DNA of 18,731 bases from SZUA-229 sp041589175 (GCA_041589175.1 JBFHWF010000048.1:1-18731); one strand, 5' to 3'. Positions 8,030-15,336 are shown, counted from the first letter of the stretch. Made by a program: numbers and translations. The notes: generated by a model from the sequence alone, not told the origin.

Positions 8030-8775
8030 TAGAATCTTACCTTTATTGTTTTTCCGAGCTGTAATGGCTGTTTAAAATAAAACACGAATACCACCCGGGA
8101 TAACTGTGCTTCATTCGCCTGTAGCTCTACACTGTCAACTTTGGCCGGGAATACCTGGCCATCAATATCAACTTCTACCTTATCGGATAATTTTAGCTGT
8201 GATTTCTGCTGGCTGCTGAGCCAGCTGGTGGCCGTGGCTTCATTTGCCGATACCAGTTCAAGTCGGCTCTGTGCCTGATTCTCTGTTGAGATTACCATAC
8301 CCTGAACCAGCGTATGACTCAGCACATACGAAGGCTCTCGCGCTGTTAAGCTGGCCTGCTGGGCTTCCCAGCGATTCACCTTGCACTCGGCTCGTAATAT
8401 ATCCAGCTCCGCATTCAGTGATTTATAGCGGCTATCAATGCGCTGCAGCTCAACTTCAGACAATACACTTCGCTCAAACAGCTCTTCCGCATGGTTGAGA
8501 TCTAGCCTGGCGTCAAACACGGCTGGTTCTGCTTTTTTGACCCGTGCCTCACATTGCTGCATGCGGTACTGAAATGGCCTTGAATCCAGGCTTGCCAGCA
8601 GCTGACCTTTTTCAACTTTATCACCAACCCGAACCTTAAGCGCACTCACCACGCCGGTCACAGGAAAAGCGTAATACTGACGATCTGCCCAGCCCAGTTT
8701 CGCCTCAACTTCCACGGCATGCAGCTGCGCCGAAGATAAGACGCAGAATAATATCGTGAGAATTCTTGTTTTCAT
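8029..8775 (-). CDS. HlyD/RND-type periplasmic adaptor, short form
   Basis: 248 residues from the ATG at 8775. The signal peptide is ~1-20 (LSSAQLHA before VEVEA). GVVSALKVRVGDKVEKGQLL (41-60) is the lipoyl-like hairpin of membrane-fusion proteins; ~67-143 is a helical hairpin, and ~150-245 a beta-barrel-like part with KVEVDIDGQVFPAKV. The usual C-terminal membrane-proximal domain appears to be missing. The frame is open to an ATG at 8802, directly after the tolC-like stop. I prefer 8775 because GAGGA stands 10 bases before it and the signal peptide begins at once. Adaptors bridge an inner-membrane pump and TolC, but no pump gene is adjacent. Confidence 0.82.
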   Translation of the reverse strand: MKTRILTILFCVLSSAQLHAVEVEAKLGWADRQYYAFPVTGVVSALKVRVGDKVEKGQLLASLDSRPFQYRMQQCEARVKKAEPAVFDARLDLNHAEELFERSVLSEVELQRIDSRYKSLNAELDILRAECKVNRWEAQQASLTAREPSYVLSHTLVQGMVISTENQAQSRLELVSANEATATSWLSSQQKSQLKLSDKVEVDIDGQVFPAKVDSVELQANEAQLSRVVFVFYFKQPLQLGKTIKVRF

Positions 8776-8802
8776 CAAACCGCATTCCTCATTTTTCGGC
8801 AT

Positions 8803-10083
8803 TTATAATTCTGCTTTAAGAAGCTCCGTTTCACCTAACAGTAAACGTAACTGCATCCAGGCCAGCATCAGATCGAAATCATTTCTGGCCTGCTGGAAAT
8901 GAATATCCGATATTGCCACCATGGCATTACCCAGATCGGTTTTAACTTCCATCTCGTACAGGGCACGGTTTTTATCCAGCTCCAGCTCACGTAAACTTAA
9001 ACGCTCACGCAGATGCTGTCTTCTTTGCTGCAATAGCTGTATAGATTGCCACAGTTGCAGAGCCTGTTGCCGTATTTGTGCCTCAGCCTGTTGTAAGCTG
9101 GCTTTAATCGATAACATTTCGGCTCGAGCAGCTGCATGTTGCGACTTCATGGTCTGATTTTCATAAAGCGGTATCGTCATATTCAGCTGAGCCCTCCATT
9201 CATCACTCGACCCGCTTAAACGAGCATATTCAGACACCGACAGCTCGGCATCCAGGCGGGGCAAAAAGGCTCGTGACTCAGCTTCCAGCCTGATCTGTGA
9301 AGCCTGTAGCTGCTGCCTGAGCAGAATAAGACGTGGACTACTACTTTCCAGCCGCTTGAATAGCTCGGAAAATTCCGGCATCGTCTGCTGCGGGAATACC
9401 AGCTCAGGCCGCGCCAGACGTGAGGGTAATTCGCCGGGACGATTCAGCGCTTCCGCCAGTATCGCACGGCTGTGCCGCTGCTGACTTTCACTCATATTAC
9501 GACGATGCAGGCTCTGCAGGTAGCGATCCTGCGAAGCCATGTATTCCACTTCCGAGATCTGTGCTAAGGCAAAGCGATCTTTATCCGCATCAAATCGAAC
9601 ATAGGCAATGGCCATATCTTCATTGTCACGTGCATACCTGAGATCGGCCAGTATGACATTGAAAAACTGCCGGGCAATGTCTACCTGCCGCTGACCGATA
9701 AGGCTCTGCATTCGTTGTTGCAATGCCATATGGCTAAGTTCAGCCGCCTCTTCCCGTTGAAAGCCCCCGGAAAAGTCATAAACAGGCTGGATAATTCGCA
9801 GTGTGGCATAGCTGTCATTGTTCGACTGATCTGGCGCAATGGGAGACGGTTCGACATAGGCTGCTTCCAGCTCCAGCTGAGCTCGCAGACCATTTGCGGA
9901 GGCGGCCCGATGCAACGCCGACTCTGCACTCACAACATCTGCCTGTGCATGTAACAGGCTGTAGTGCTGCATATCCTCCCCATAGGCCAGCGCTGCTGGC
10001 AGGCTCAGTGGGTCAGGAATTGGTGCAGCCAGACTTTGCGTGGATGCAAGGAAAATGGCAATTAAAACCGGTGCTCGCCTCAT
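8803..10083 (-). CDS. TolC-family outer-membrane channel protein
   Basis: 426 residues with a signal peptide at ~1-19 (LASTQSLAA). The rest is mostly long amphipathic helices rich in Gln, Ala and Arg with short strand segments, in two similar halves as in OEP/TolC proteins. LRIIQPVYDFSGG and LNMTIPLYENQTM are the paired strand/turn signatures. It should form a trimeric tunnel through the outer membrane. The ATG at 10083 overlaps the stop of the thioredoxin-fold gene (ATGA), and the next gene follows within 30 bases, so the three belong to one transcript. The substrate cannot be told. Confidence 0.88.
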   Translation of the reverse strand: MRRAPVLIAIFLASTQSLAAPIPDPLSLPAALAYGEDMQHYSLLHAQADVVSAESALHRAASANGLRAQLELEAAYVEPSPIAPDQSNNDSYATLRIIQPVYDFSGGFQREEAAELSHMALQQRMQSLIGQRQVDIARQFFNVILADLRYARDNEDMAIAYVRFDADKDRFALAQISEVEYMASQDRYLQSLHRRNMSESQQRHSRAILAEALNRPGELPSRLARPELVFPQQTMPEFSELFKRLESSSPRLILLRQQLQASQIRLEAESRAFLPRLDAELSVSEYARLSGSSDEWRAQLNMTIPLYENQTMKSQHAAARAEMLSIKASLQQAEAQIRQQALQLWQSIQLLQQRRQHLRERLSLRELELDKNRALYEMEVKTDLGNAMVAISDIHFQQARNDFDLMLAWMQLRLLLGETELLKAEL

Positions 10084-10607
10084 TGCGCGTTTCGTTGTTC
10101 CTTTTTAAACCGGGTGAAGCTGCTGTTCTCATATTCACCAGAAATCACATACTCACCGAGCAACATAAACTCCTGCAAAGAAGATGTCGGCCCTGTATAA
10201 CGCACGATACGTTTGCCCGTCAGGTCAAAAAAAGCCATCATCGGGGTCGCTCGCACTCGATGCTTACGAAAAGCAAAGTCTTTCTGTGTCATAACCTGAC
10301 CATCGAAATCAGTGATTTCCACATCGCCTTCTATATCCATCTGGAACATCTTGAAGTTCTCACGATAGAACGCAATCACCTCCGGTTGATTGAGAATCGT
10401 GGTTTTCATGCGATGGCAAAATGGGCACTCATCCATCTCAAAAAAGATAAATATCGCTTTCTTGCCTTCTTCACGGGCAAGCTCAAGCTCCTCGGTAAAA
10501 TCGCCAAAGGTGGAGTCAAAAAAACCGGTTTCAGCCTTAACCGAAAACGGCAGGCACAGAAGGAGACTAAGAAATACAGGAAAAAACTGACGGGACATTC
10601 GATTCAT
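10080..10607 (-). CDS. Periplasmic thioredoxin-fold protein, SoxW-like
   Basis: 175 residues from the ATG at 10607. The signal peptide is ~1-25 (FPVFLSLLLCLPFSVKA). The thioredoxin fold begins near residue 40; the redox motif is CPFC (61-64) after FIFFEMDE, and RATPMMAFFD supplies the cis-proline. The layout resembles SoxW and DsbD-C-like periplasmic thiol-disulfide proteins. The frame is open to a GTG at 10652, but 10607 has GAGAG 7 bases upstream and gives a clean signal peptide. It is the first gene of the trx-tolC-adaptor-acyP run, overlapping the channel gene by four bases. Its partner may be a thiol of that envelope system (inference). Confidence 0.88.
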   Translation of the reverse strand: MNRMSRQFFPVFLSLLLCLPFSVKAETGFFDSTFGDFTEELELAREEGKKAIFIFFEMDECPFCHRMKTTILNQPEVIAFYRENFKMFQMDIEGDVEITDFDGQVMTQKDFAFRKHRVRATPMMAFFDLTGKRIVRYTGPTSSLQEFMLLGEYVISGEYENSSFTRFKKEQRNAQ

Positions 10608-10634
10608 ACAGACACTCTCGGTTGATTTACATGC

Positions 10635-10665
10635 AGTATAGCGCCTAGACACTATGCTAACTCAA
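10635..10665 (-). promoter_or_regulatory. Weak promoter candidate for the trx-tolC-adaptor operon
   Basis: On the minus strand, TTGAGT (10660-10665) and TATACT (10635-10640) are separated by 19 bases, longer than ideal. They lie just upstream of the ATG at 10607 and after the terminator of the preceding gene. Confidence 0.3.
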
Positions 10666-10731
10666 TTCTTAGACGCCTGTCCAAATAGATTATTCCCTCA
10701 ACACACAGATTATCTGCAGGAACACACGCAC

Positions 10732-10760
10732 AAAAAAAGGCCCGCAAAGCGGGCCTTTTT
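10732..10760 (-). terminator. Rho-independent terminator of the LysM lipoprotein gene
   Basis: A perfect GGCCCGC/GCGGGCC stem (10739-10745/10749-10755) with an AAA-side loop is flanked by seven A on the left and five T on the right. On the minus strand it ends in a run of seven U, 27 bases after the LysM gene stop. It could also work in the other direction. Confidence 0.92.
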
Positions 10761-10786
10761 AAATATGACTTCAGTAATAGTTGATA

Positions 10787-11452
10787 TTACTGAGCCAGGT
10801 ATGCCTCGTCAGACGCTTCGACTGTACCAACAGACCATGCACCACGTGTTTTAGCATGCTTAACGGCAGCATCGATATCTGCACTTGATGCGTCACGGTC
10901 GATGTCAAAAACCTGGCCAGGGTAGATCAGGTCAGCATCGTTGATCTTGGAGCGATTTGCCTTGTAGATCAGTGGCCACTGGTAAGGGTTTGCATAAATG
11001 CTGTCTTTGCCAGAAATGCTCCACAGGTTATCACCGCGAACAACCTGGTAGGAGTCAGCACCACCCATCATCGCACCACTATTGCTGCTGGATGAGCCAT
11101 CCATCATCGCACCACCAATCGCGCCACTTTCAACGAGACGAGCATGTTCTGACTTGGCCTGTGCAATAGCATTTTCTGCCTGACGCTGAGCCGTATTGGC
11201 AATTTCTGTTGCCTTGGCATAGTCACCTTCCGCAAGCGCTGCTTCAGCTGCTTTCAGCATCTTGCCAGTATCACGCCATTCAGCGCCCATTTTCTTAGCC
11301 TGTGCGTTAGCAGACTTGGCATCAGCAATCGCCTGTTCTGCAGTTTGCTGATCTGCCGCACCTGTGTCTTCAGGGGTTGATGCACAACCTGCCGCCAAGC
11401 CGAGCACTAGCATCATGATAAAGAACGGCTTGAATAGGTGATTGAATTTCAT
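10787..11452 (-). CDS. LysM-domain lipoprotein
   Basis: 221 residues from the ATG at 11452, which has GGAG 9 bases upstream (the frame is open to 11473). A lipoprotein signal ends LGLAAGC with Cys23 as the lipid site, and Ala at +2 suggests the outer membrane. Residues 36-108 form an Ala/Gln/Lys-rich helical region of the kind found in DUF4398-like proteins, followed by a Gly/Ser/Met linker (112-132). A LysM module at 134-184 (SYQVVRGDNLWSIS to DLIYPGQVF) would bind peptidoglycan glycan chains. A short acidic/helical tail follows. It likely tethers the outer membrane to the wall or senses it. It stands alone between its own promoter and terminator. Confidence 0.88.
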   Translation of the reverse strand: MKFNHLFKPFFIMMLVLGLAAGCASTPEDTGAADQQTAEQAIADAKSANAQAKKMGAEWRDTGKMLKAAEAALAEGDYAKATEIANTAQRQAENAIAQAKSEHARLVESGAIGGAMMDGSSSSNSGAMMGGADSYQVVRGDNLWSISGKDSIYANPYQWPLIYKANRSKINDADLIYPGQVFDIDRDASSADIDAAVKHAKTRGAWSVGTVEASDEAYLAQ

Positions 11453-11497
11453 ATTGATCGTCTCCGATGGCATATTAGATTTTTGTTAATTAGGTAA

Positions 11498-11526
11498 AAA
11501 CTAGCAATGAGATGTAAAGGTGTCAA
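11498..11526 (-). promoter_or_regulatory. Probable sigma70 promoter for the LysM lipoprotein
   Basis: On the minus strand a perfect TTGACA (11521-11526) is followed after 17 bases by TAGTTT (11498-11503), 45 bases before the ATG. The -35 and spacing are ideal; the -10 is moderate. Confidence 0.5.
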
Positions 11527-11542
11527 GAAAATACCCGAGTCT

Positions 11543-11582
11543 CTGACGTCGATGTCAGTTATTGTCGCGTATGTGTGACACA
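11543..11582. promoter_or_regulatory. Two palindromes between divergent promoters, operator candidates
   Basis: CTGACGTCGATGTCAG (11543-11558) is a 16-base palindrome with one mismatched pair, and TGTGTgACACA (11572-11582) is a perfect odd palindrome. Both lie between the -35 regions of the LysM and arsC promoters and could bind a shared regulator. Confidence 0.35.
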
Positions 11583-11593
11583 AATCATCATTT

Positions 11594-11623
11594 TTGCCAC
11601 TCGCCCTTAAAATACGGTATTCT
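11594..11623 (+). promoter_or_regulatory. Possible promoter for arsC-wrbA-DUF2069
   Basis: TTGCCA (11594-11599) and TATTCT (11618-11623) are separated by 18 bases, 39 bases before the arsC start. Both boxes match the consensus partly. Confidence 0.35.
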
Positions 11624-11662
11624 TCCGTTCCCGAATTATATATTGGTATCTGGGGTTTTAAA

Positions 11663-12016
11663 ATGTCTAATTCGATTAGAATTTACCATAATCCACGTTG
11701 TTCCAAGTCTCGCAACACCCTTGAGCTCATTACTGAGCAGGGCAAAGACGTCGATATCGTCGAATATCTGAAAACACCTCCCTCACGTAAGGAGCTGGTT
11801 GAGATCCTTGATATGCTGGGCCTGGAGCCCCGTGAGCTGATGCGCACCCACGAAGCCGAATACAAGGATAACCAGCTGGCCGATGAGAGTCTGAGCCGCG
11901 ACCAGCTGATCGATGCCATGGTGCAGTTTCCCAAACTGATCGAACGTCCGATTGTGATACACAATGGCAAGGCGGCTATTGGTCGCCCACCAGAACGCGT
12001 ACTGGAGATTCTCTGA
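11663..12016 (+). CDS. ArsC-family (YfgD-like) glutaredoxin-dependent reductase
   Basis: 117 residues. HNPRCSKSR (9-17) holds Cys13, the expected thiol nucleophile; Arg61, Arg95 and Arg108 match the three arginines that bind arsenate in E. coli ArsC. IERPIVIHNGKAAIGRPPE is much closer to E. coli YfgD than to ArsC of ars operons, and the protein lacks the latter's C-terminal tail. True arsenate reduction is therefore not assured, and no arsB/arsR gene is present. The frame runs up to 11594, but only the ATG at 11663 fits the family start. It leads an operon: stop, three bases, then wrbA. Confidence 0.9.
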   Translation: MSNSIRIYHNPRCSKSRNTLELITEQGKDVDIVEYLKTPPSRKELVEILDMLGLEPRELMRTHEAEYKDNQLADESLSRDQLIDAMVQFPKLIERPIVIHNGKAAIGRPPERVLEIL

Positions 12017-12019
12017 GCC

Positions 12020-12625
12020 ATGTCCGAAATTCTGATCCTGTATTACAGCCAGACGGGTACCACCGCTGAAATGGCGCGTGCTATTGCCCATGGCGTCGAG
12101 TCGATAAAGGGCATGCAGGCCCGCCTGCGTACGGTTCCCGCGGTATCCAGTGAAACTGAAGCCACTGCACCCGCCGTGCCAGATAGCGGCGCCCCCTACG
12201 CCAGCCTGCAGGATATGCAGGAATGTAGCGGCATGATTCTTGGCAGCCCAACTCATTTCGGCAATATGGCAGCCGCACTGAAACATTTCATCGATGGTAG
12301 TGGCAGCCTGTGGATGTCCGGCGCCATGATCGACAAACCTGCTGCCGTATTCACCTCCACCGCCAGTGTTCACGGCGGCCAGGAGTCCACCTTACTAAGC
12401 ATGATGTTGCCATTATTACACCATGGCATGGTCATGGTGGGCCTGCCCTACAGCGAATCGGCCCTGCATCAGACAACCACCGGTGGCACGCCCTATGGAG
12501 CCAGTCGATTGAATAATAATGACAATGCTCCGCTGGACGACAACGAGAAAGCCCTTTGCCTGGCACTGGGCCAGCGTGTGGCTCGCCTTGCACAGCAGCT
12601 GGAACAGGAAAAATCCCCAGAATGA
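12020..12625 (+). CDS. wrbA: NAD(P)H:quinone oxidoreductase, WrbA family
   Basis: 201 residues with a flavodoxin fold. SQTGTTAEMA (10-19) is the FMN phosphate loop, and GSPTHFGNMAAALKHFID is the WrbA signature that contacts the isoalloxazine ring. TASVHGGQE carries the family's conserved His. It reduces quinones by two electrons in the cytoplasm, avoiding semiquinones. It begins three bases after the arsC stop with GGAG 12 bases upstream and overlaps the next start (ATGA). The order arsC-like, wrbA, DUF2069 is a familiar gammaproteobacterial arrangement, as far as I recall. Confidence 0.93.
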   Translation: MSEILILYYSQTGTTAEMARAIAHGVESIKGMQARLRTVPAVSSETEATAPAVPDSGAPYASLQDMQECSGMILGSPTHFGNMAAALKHFIDGSGSLWMSGAMIDKPAAVFTSTASVHGGQESTLLSMMLPLLHHGMVMVGLPYSESALHQTTTGGTPYGASRLNNNDNAPLDDNEKALCLALGQRVARLAQQLEQEKSPE

Positions 12626-13026
12626 ATGCGATTTCAATCTCCCGTGCCTGCACCCTGCTGGGCTATTTCGGTCTGCTGCTGTTCATCCCCCTGTGGCACC
12701 TGAAAATTGAGCCGATCCCACCAGAATTTATTTCCATGACCATGCTGGTTCAGGTGGGTCCACTGTTGTTCCCACTTCGCGGCATTCTACATGGCCGTGT
12801 CTATACCCACGCCTGGTCCATGTATCTGGCCCTGTTCTATTTTGTCTGGGGCATATGGTATGCCGGTGATGCCAGCACCCGAGGCTTCGGCATTGGCTTC
12901 AGTCTGCTGAGCGTGATTTTCTTTATTGGCACCATGTTCTACACCCGCTTCCAGGGGCGCCGTGAAAAACAGCTCCAGGAATCACAACAGGCCGCAACTA
13001 ACGACACCGAGTCAAAGGCTGATTGA
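12622..13026 (+). CDS. DUF2069 membrane protein
   Basis: 134 residues with four likely membrane segments (~8-25, ~37-54, ~62-82, ~88-110) and a charged, Gln/Glu-rich cytoplasmic tail (~112-134). Its size, segment pattern and position after wrbA match DUF2069 proteins, which have no known function. The ATG at 12622 overlaps the wrbA stop (ATGA), implying coupled translation; the frame is open further upstream only inside wrbA. Confidence 0.88.
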   Translation: MNAISISRACTLLGYFGLLLFIPLWHLKIEPIPPEFISMTMLVQVGPLLFPLRGILHGRVYTHAWSMYLALFYFVWGIWYAGDASTRGFGIGFSLLSVIFFIGTMFYTRFQGRREKQLQESQQAATNDTESKAD

Positions 13027-13105
13027 TACAGGTCAGCTTTTCAGGTTTCCCCCGGGATAGGCTTGCGATAAGCTATGATGTAGAGACACAGTACGGAGCA
13101 ACACC

Positions 13106-13528
13106 ATGTATACCCTCAGCGAGTTGAAAAAGCAGAATCAGGAAATCAGCGACCTTATCGAAGTGATCAGCGTTCTGGTACAGGAGCATAAACTGATGAC
13201 CAACCCATTCGTCTGCGACCTGGTCACCCGCTTTAATGAAAAGGTGTGGATGCACCTGGTGTTCGAAGACAACTCGATCTATGCCGAACTGGTGAAACAT
13301 CACAATCCGGAAGTCAGCAAAATTGCCGCCGAGTTCCATGAAAGCGCGAAGGAAATTCGTAAAGAGTTTTCGACGTATATGAAGCAGTGGTGCAAGGTGT
13401 CCGGTGCTGATCACCACAAACAGGCATTTTGTGAACAGACAAAAGCGATACTGGAAAAAATCAAACAGCGTATCGACTATGAAACCGAAAAGATGTTCCC
13501 GCTAGTCGAAACCCAGGCTGCCGCCTGA
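13106..13528 (+). CDS. Hemerythrin-like four-helix protein with altered iron ligands
   Basis: 140 residues, predicted as four helices. The second and third keep hemerythrin-type ligands: His50 and Glu54 in HLVFEDNSIYAEL, and His78 in FHESAKEIRKEF. The first helix, LKKQNQEISDLIEV, has Gln/Asn (10-12) where a His is usual, and the fourth, RIDYETEKMFPLV, has Asp124 in place of the His but keeps Glu128. A normal di-iron oxygen site is therefore incomplete; a single metal or different chemistry is possible (inference). Cysteines are at 37, 96 and 109. GGAG stands 7 bases before the ATG. It is probably a single gene; a TATGAT at 13074-13079 could be its -10, but no -35 is visible. Confidence 0.75.
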   Translation: MYTLSELKKQNQEISDLIEVISVLVQEHKLMTNPFVCDLVTRFNEKVWMHLVFEDNSIYAELVKHHNPEVSKIAAEFHESAKEIRKEFSTYMKQWCKVSGADHHKQAFCEQTKAILEKIKQRIDYETEKMFPLVETQAAA

Positions 13529-13543
13529 AACATTCCCCCGGCG

Positions 13544-13567
13544 ACCGACTCTAACTAAGGAGTCGGT
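13544..13567. other. Hairpin between the hemerythrin-like and DUF3530 genes
   Basis: ACCGACTC (13544-13551) pairs perfectly with GAGTCGGT (13560-13567) across an 8-base loop. No T run follows, so it is not a typical intrinsic terminator. Its position just before the ribosome site of the next gene would allow an effect on that gene's messenger. Confidence 0.45.
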
Positions 13568-13596
13568 AACATACAGGAGAGGTGTCGCATAAGCCC

Positions 13597-14394
13597 ATGA
13601 TTCACCTGTTCCGTCATATCACCCTCACAGGCATACTGCTTTGTGCATCACTGCCTCTGGCCGCACTCGACCTGGACAAGGAAAAACGTATGTACCAGCA
13701 GGTGGCCGATTATGTGATGGATGGTGATGTAGAAATGCTAAAGGCGAACCAGCACGAGTTCTTTAGCATTTACATGGAAAGTGAAGAACTACCAGCGAAA
13801 GGTGCCGTTATTATTATGCATGGCCGGGGCTATCACCCCAACTGGCCGGAGCTGGTTTATCCGTTACGCACCGGTTTACCTGCAGAAGGCTGGAGCACAC
13901 TATCGATCCAGATGCCGGTGCTGGATAACGAATCCACCTTCTATGACTACCTTGAAATTCTTGATGAGGGTCATCCACGAATCCAGGCCGCGGTGGATTT
14001 TCTAAAGCAGAAAAACTATACACAGATTGTGTTACTTGCTCACAGTTGTAGCGTGCATTTCAGTATCGACTGGTTACATAAATATCCAACAGCGGGTGCC
14101 ACCGCTTTTATTGGTGTTGGAATGGGTTCCACCGACAAGGGTCAGCCCATGCCTGCCCCTTTCCCTCTACAGGATATAAAAATCCCTATCCTCGATATTC
14201 GCGGTGAACTGGATTACCCAGCGGTTATAGGCAATGCACCGCGCCGCTGGGAGGCCATGCAGCAGGCGGGTAATTCACTCTCTCAACAACGCGTTGTGAA
14301 AAATGCCGATCATTATTTCACCGGGCAGGGTGAGGCTTTACTGGTGCAGGTAGTGGACTGGCTTAATCGCCTACATGCTGTCGCTGGCAATTAG
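13597..14394 (+). CDS. DUF3530-family protein, alpha/beta-hydrolase fold, exported
   Basis: 265 residues. The signal peptide is ~1-23 (ILLCASLPLAA), so the protein is periplasmic or envelope-bound. IIMHGRGYHPNWP (72-84) resembles the oxyanion loop. LLAHSCSVH (146-154) places Ser150 at the nucleophile elbow, which reads AHSCS instead of GxSxG. Asp206 (RGELDYP) and His239 (NADHYF) can complete a triad. It fits DUF3530, a proteobacterial family of unknown substrate. The frame is open to a GTG at 13582, but the AGGAG at 13575-13579 is too close to it; the ATG at 13597 is 17 bases away, rather far, so the start is not certain. Confidence 0.8.
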   Translation: MIHLFRHITLTGILLCASLPLAALDLDKEKRMYQQVADYVMDGDVEMLKANQHEFFSIYMESEELPAKGAVIIMHGRGYHPNWPELVYPLRTGLPAEGWSTLSIQMPVLDNESTFYDYLEILDEGHPRIQAAVDFLKQKNYTQIVLLAHSCSVHFSIDWLHKYPTAGATAFIGVGMGSTDKGQPMPAPFPLQDIKIPILDIRGELDYPAVIGNAPRRWEAMQQAGNSLSQQRVVKNADHYFTGQGEALLVQVVDWLNRLHAVAGN

Positions 14395-14535
14395 TCCTTA
14401 CTCCTGGCTATCATTTATTATTTAAAAAGTTTTTATCCGCTAATGGACGCGAATTAACGCGAATGTTTTTTGATATTGAAAGCAGTCATTATGTGCACTT
14501 CTTAACAAATGTTTTAGTCTGTGAGCAGGCATTCA

Positions 14536-14554
14536 GAATTTTTACTCTAACCCT
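14536..14554. repeat. Left copy of inverted repeat bracketing the Sel1 gene
   Basis: GAATTTTTACTCTAACCCT matches the reverse complement of 15337-15355 at 18 of 19 positions. The GGGTCAGAGTAAAAATTC form resembles a REP-type motif that I recall as widespread in gammaproteobacteria. Confidence 0.65.
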
Positions 14555-14557
14555 ATG

Positions 14558-14592
14558 TATCGTGAATCCAAATATCGCAAATATTCACGATA
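14558..14592. repeat. Inverted repeat with 10-bp perfect arms
   Basis: TATCGTGAAT (14558-14567) and ATTCACGATA (14583-14592) are perfect reverse complements, 15 bases apart. A smaller AATAT/ATATT pair lies inside. It may be a regulator site or part of a repeat. Confidence 0.55.
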
Positions 14593-14616
14593 TCAATCAC
14601 ATATCAGGTGTTTTTG

Positions 14617-14632
14617 TAACCCGATCGGGTTA
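14617..14632. promoter_or_regulatory. Perfect 16-bp palindrome, operator candidate
   Basis: TAACCCGATCGGGTTA is a perfect palindrome without spacer, 174 bases upstream of the Sel1 gene. Its compact symmetric form suits a dimeric repressor site; no regulator is linked to it here. Confidence 0.4.
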
Positions 14633-14805
14633 GTTTAAAACCTTCAGGAATCATCCTTAACAGTCCTTTGCAATTGCCCCATTGTGACTTGTCGATTCAT
14701 ACCCTAGTATTTTGATCAACAATTGACTGGCTGTCACAGATAGATGTCAAACCATAGTGGGTGAAGTAACAGCCTCTGTTTAAGATTCAATACAGGTAAC
14801 CAAAC

Positions 14806-15291
14806 ATGAAATTAATCAAGGCCGTCTACTTATCATCTCTTCTGCTGATTCCAACTGTGTCACTGGCAGAGAACAATACACTGGAAATTTCCAAACAGCT
14901 GCAAGCAAATGTTGCTGACCTAAAGTTTAATGAACTGGAACGCTATCAGCTGGCGCTCGATTATATGCTCGGCAAAAACGGCGTTGAACGCTCGGCCGAA
15001 AAAGCAGCGAATATATTTCAGCAGCTGGCTGAGCAGGGCTGGAATTCAGCACAGCACATGTTGGCGAACCTGTACCTCAAGGGAAAAGGTGTGGAAAGGA
15101 GTGATATAGAAGCCTATAAATGGCTCACCCTGGCGGCAAGAGCTTCGATAAATGTCTCCGATGCTACTCAATATAGACGTGACACTCTATACCAGAGATT
15201 ACAGCATCGCCTGAGCCCGGAAGCAATGACACAAATTATGCATGATATCGATAACTGGCAACCCAGAATGCAACAAACCAGCCGCAGCTAA
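14806..15291 (+). CDS. Small exported Sel1-repeat protein
   Basis: 161 residues with a signal peptide at ~1-21 (LLLIPTVSLA before ENN). It has two Sel1-like helical repeats: one at ~45-79 (ALDYMLGKNGVERSAEKAAN) and one at ~80-115 (AQHMLANLYLKGKGVERSD, then EAYKWLTLAA). A helical tail to ~150 follows. Sel1 repeats mediate protein contacts; the partner is unknown. CAGGTA lies before the ATG at 14806. The gene stands alone, flanked by an inverted repeat pair (14536-14554, 15337-15355) and many other palindromes, so it may sit in a mobile or rearranged spot. Confidence 0.82.
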   Translation: MKLIKAVYLSSLLLIPTVSLAENNTLEISKQLQANVADLKFNELERYQLALDYMLGKNGVERSAEKAANIFQQLAEQGWNSAQHMLANLYLKGKGVERSDIEAYKWLTLAARASINVSDATQYRRDTLYQRLQHRLSPEAMTQIMHDIDNWQPRMQQTSRS

Positions 15292-15336
15292 GCTGACAAT
15301 TATTATCGCTATTTACAGGATTAAATAATTGGGGAA

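Larger units (their letters stand above)
14395..14805. other. 410-bp non-coding stretch rich in palindromes
   Basis: No coding region is seen. It holds a direct repeat ACGCGAAT-ta-ACGCGAAT (14447-14464), one arm of an inverted repeat that brackets the next gene (14536-14554), a 10-bp-arm hairpin (14558-14592), a perfect 16-bp palindrome (14617-14632) and an 8-bp TTGATCAA. It presumably contains the promoter of the Sel1-repeat gene, but no convincing -35/-10 pair was found. Confidence 0.6.

Noticed and set aside
9801..10625. A long plus-strand open frame (274 codons) opposite the thioredoxin-fold and tolC genes
   Set aside because: It is antisense to two well-supported overlapping genes, has no ribosome site and resembles no family. 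It is a by-product of their codon use.
11663..12016. Considered as part of an arsenic-resistance operon
   Set aside because: No arsR, arsB/acr3 or arsH is present, and the protein is closer to YfgD than to operon-type ArsC.
14447..14464. ACGCGAAT direct repeat considered as the start of a repeat array or CRISPR
   Set aside because: There are only two copies two bases apart, with no spacers. No array exists in the window.
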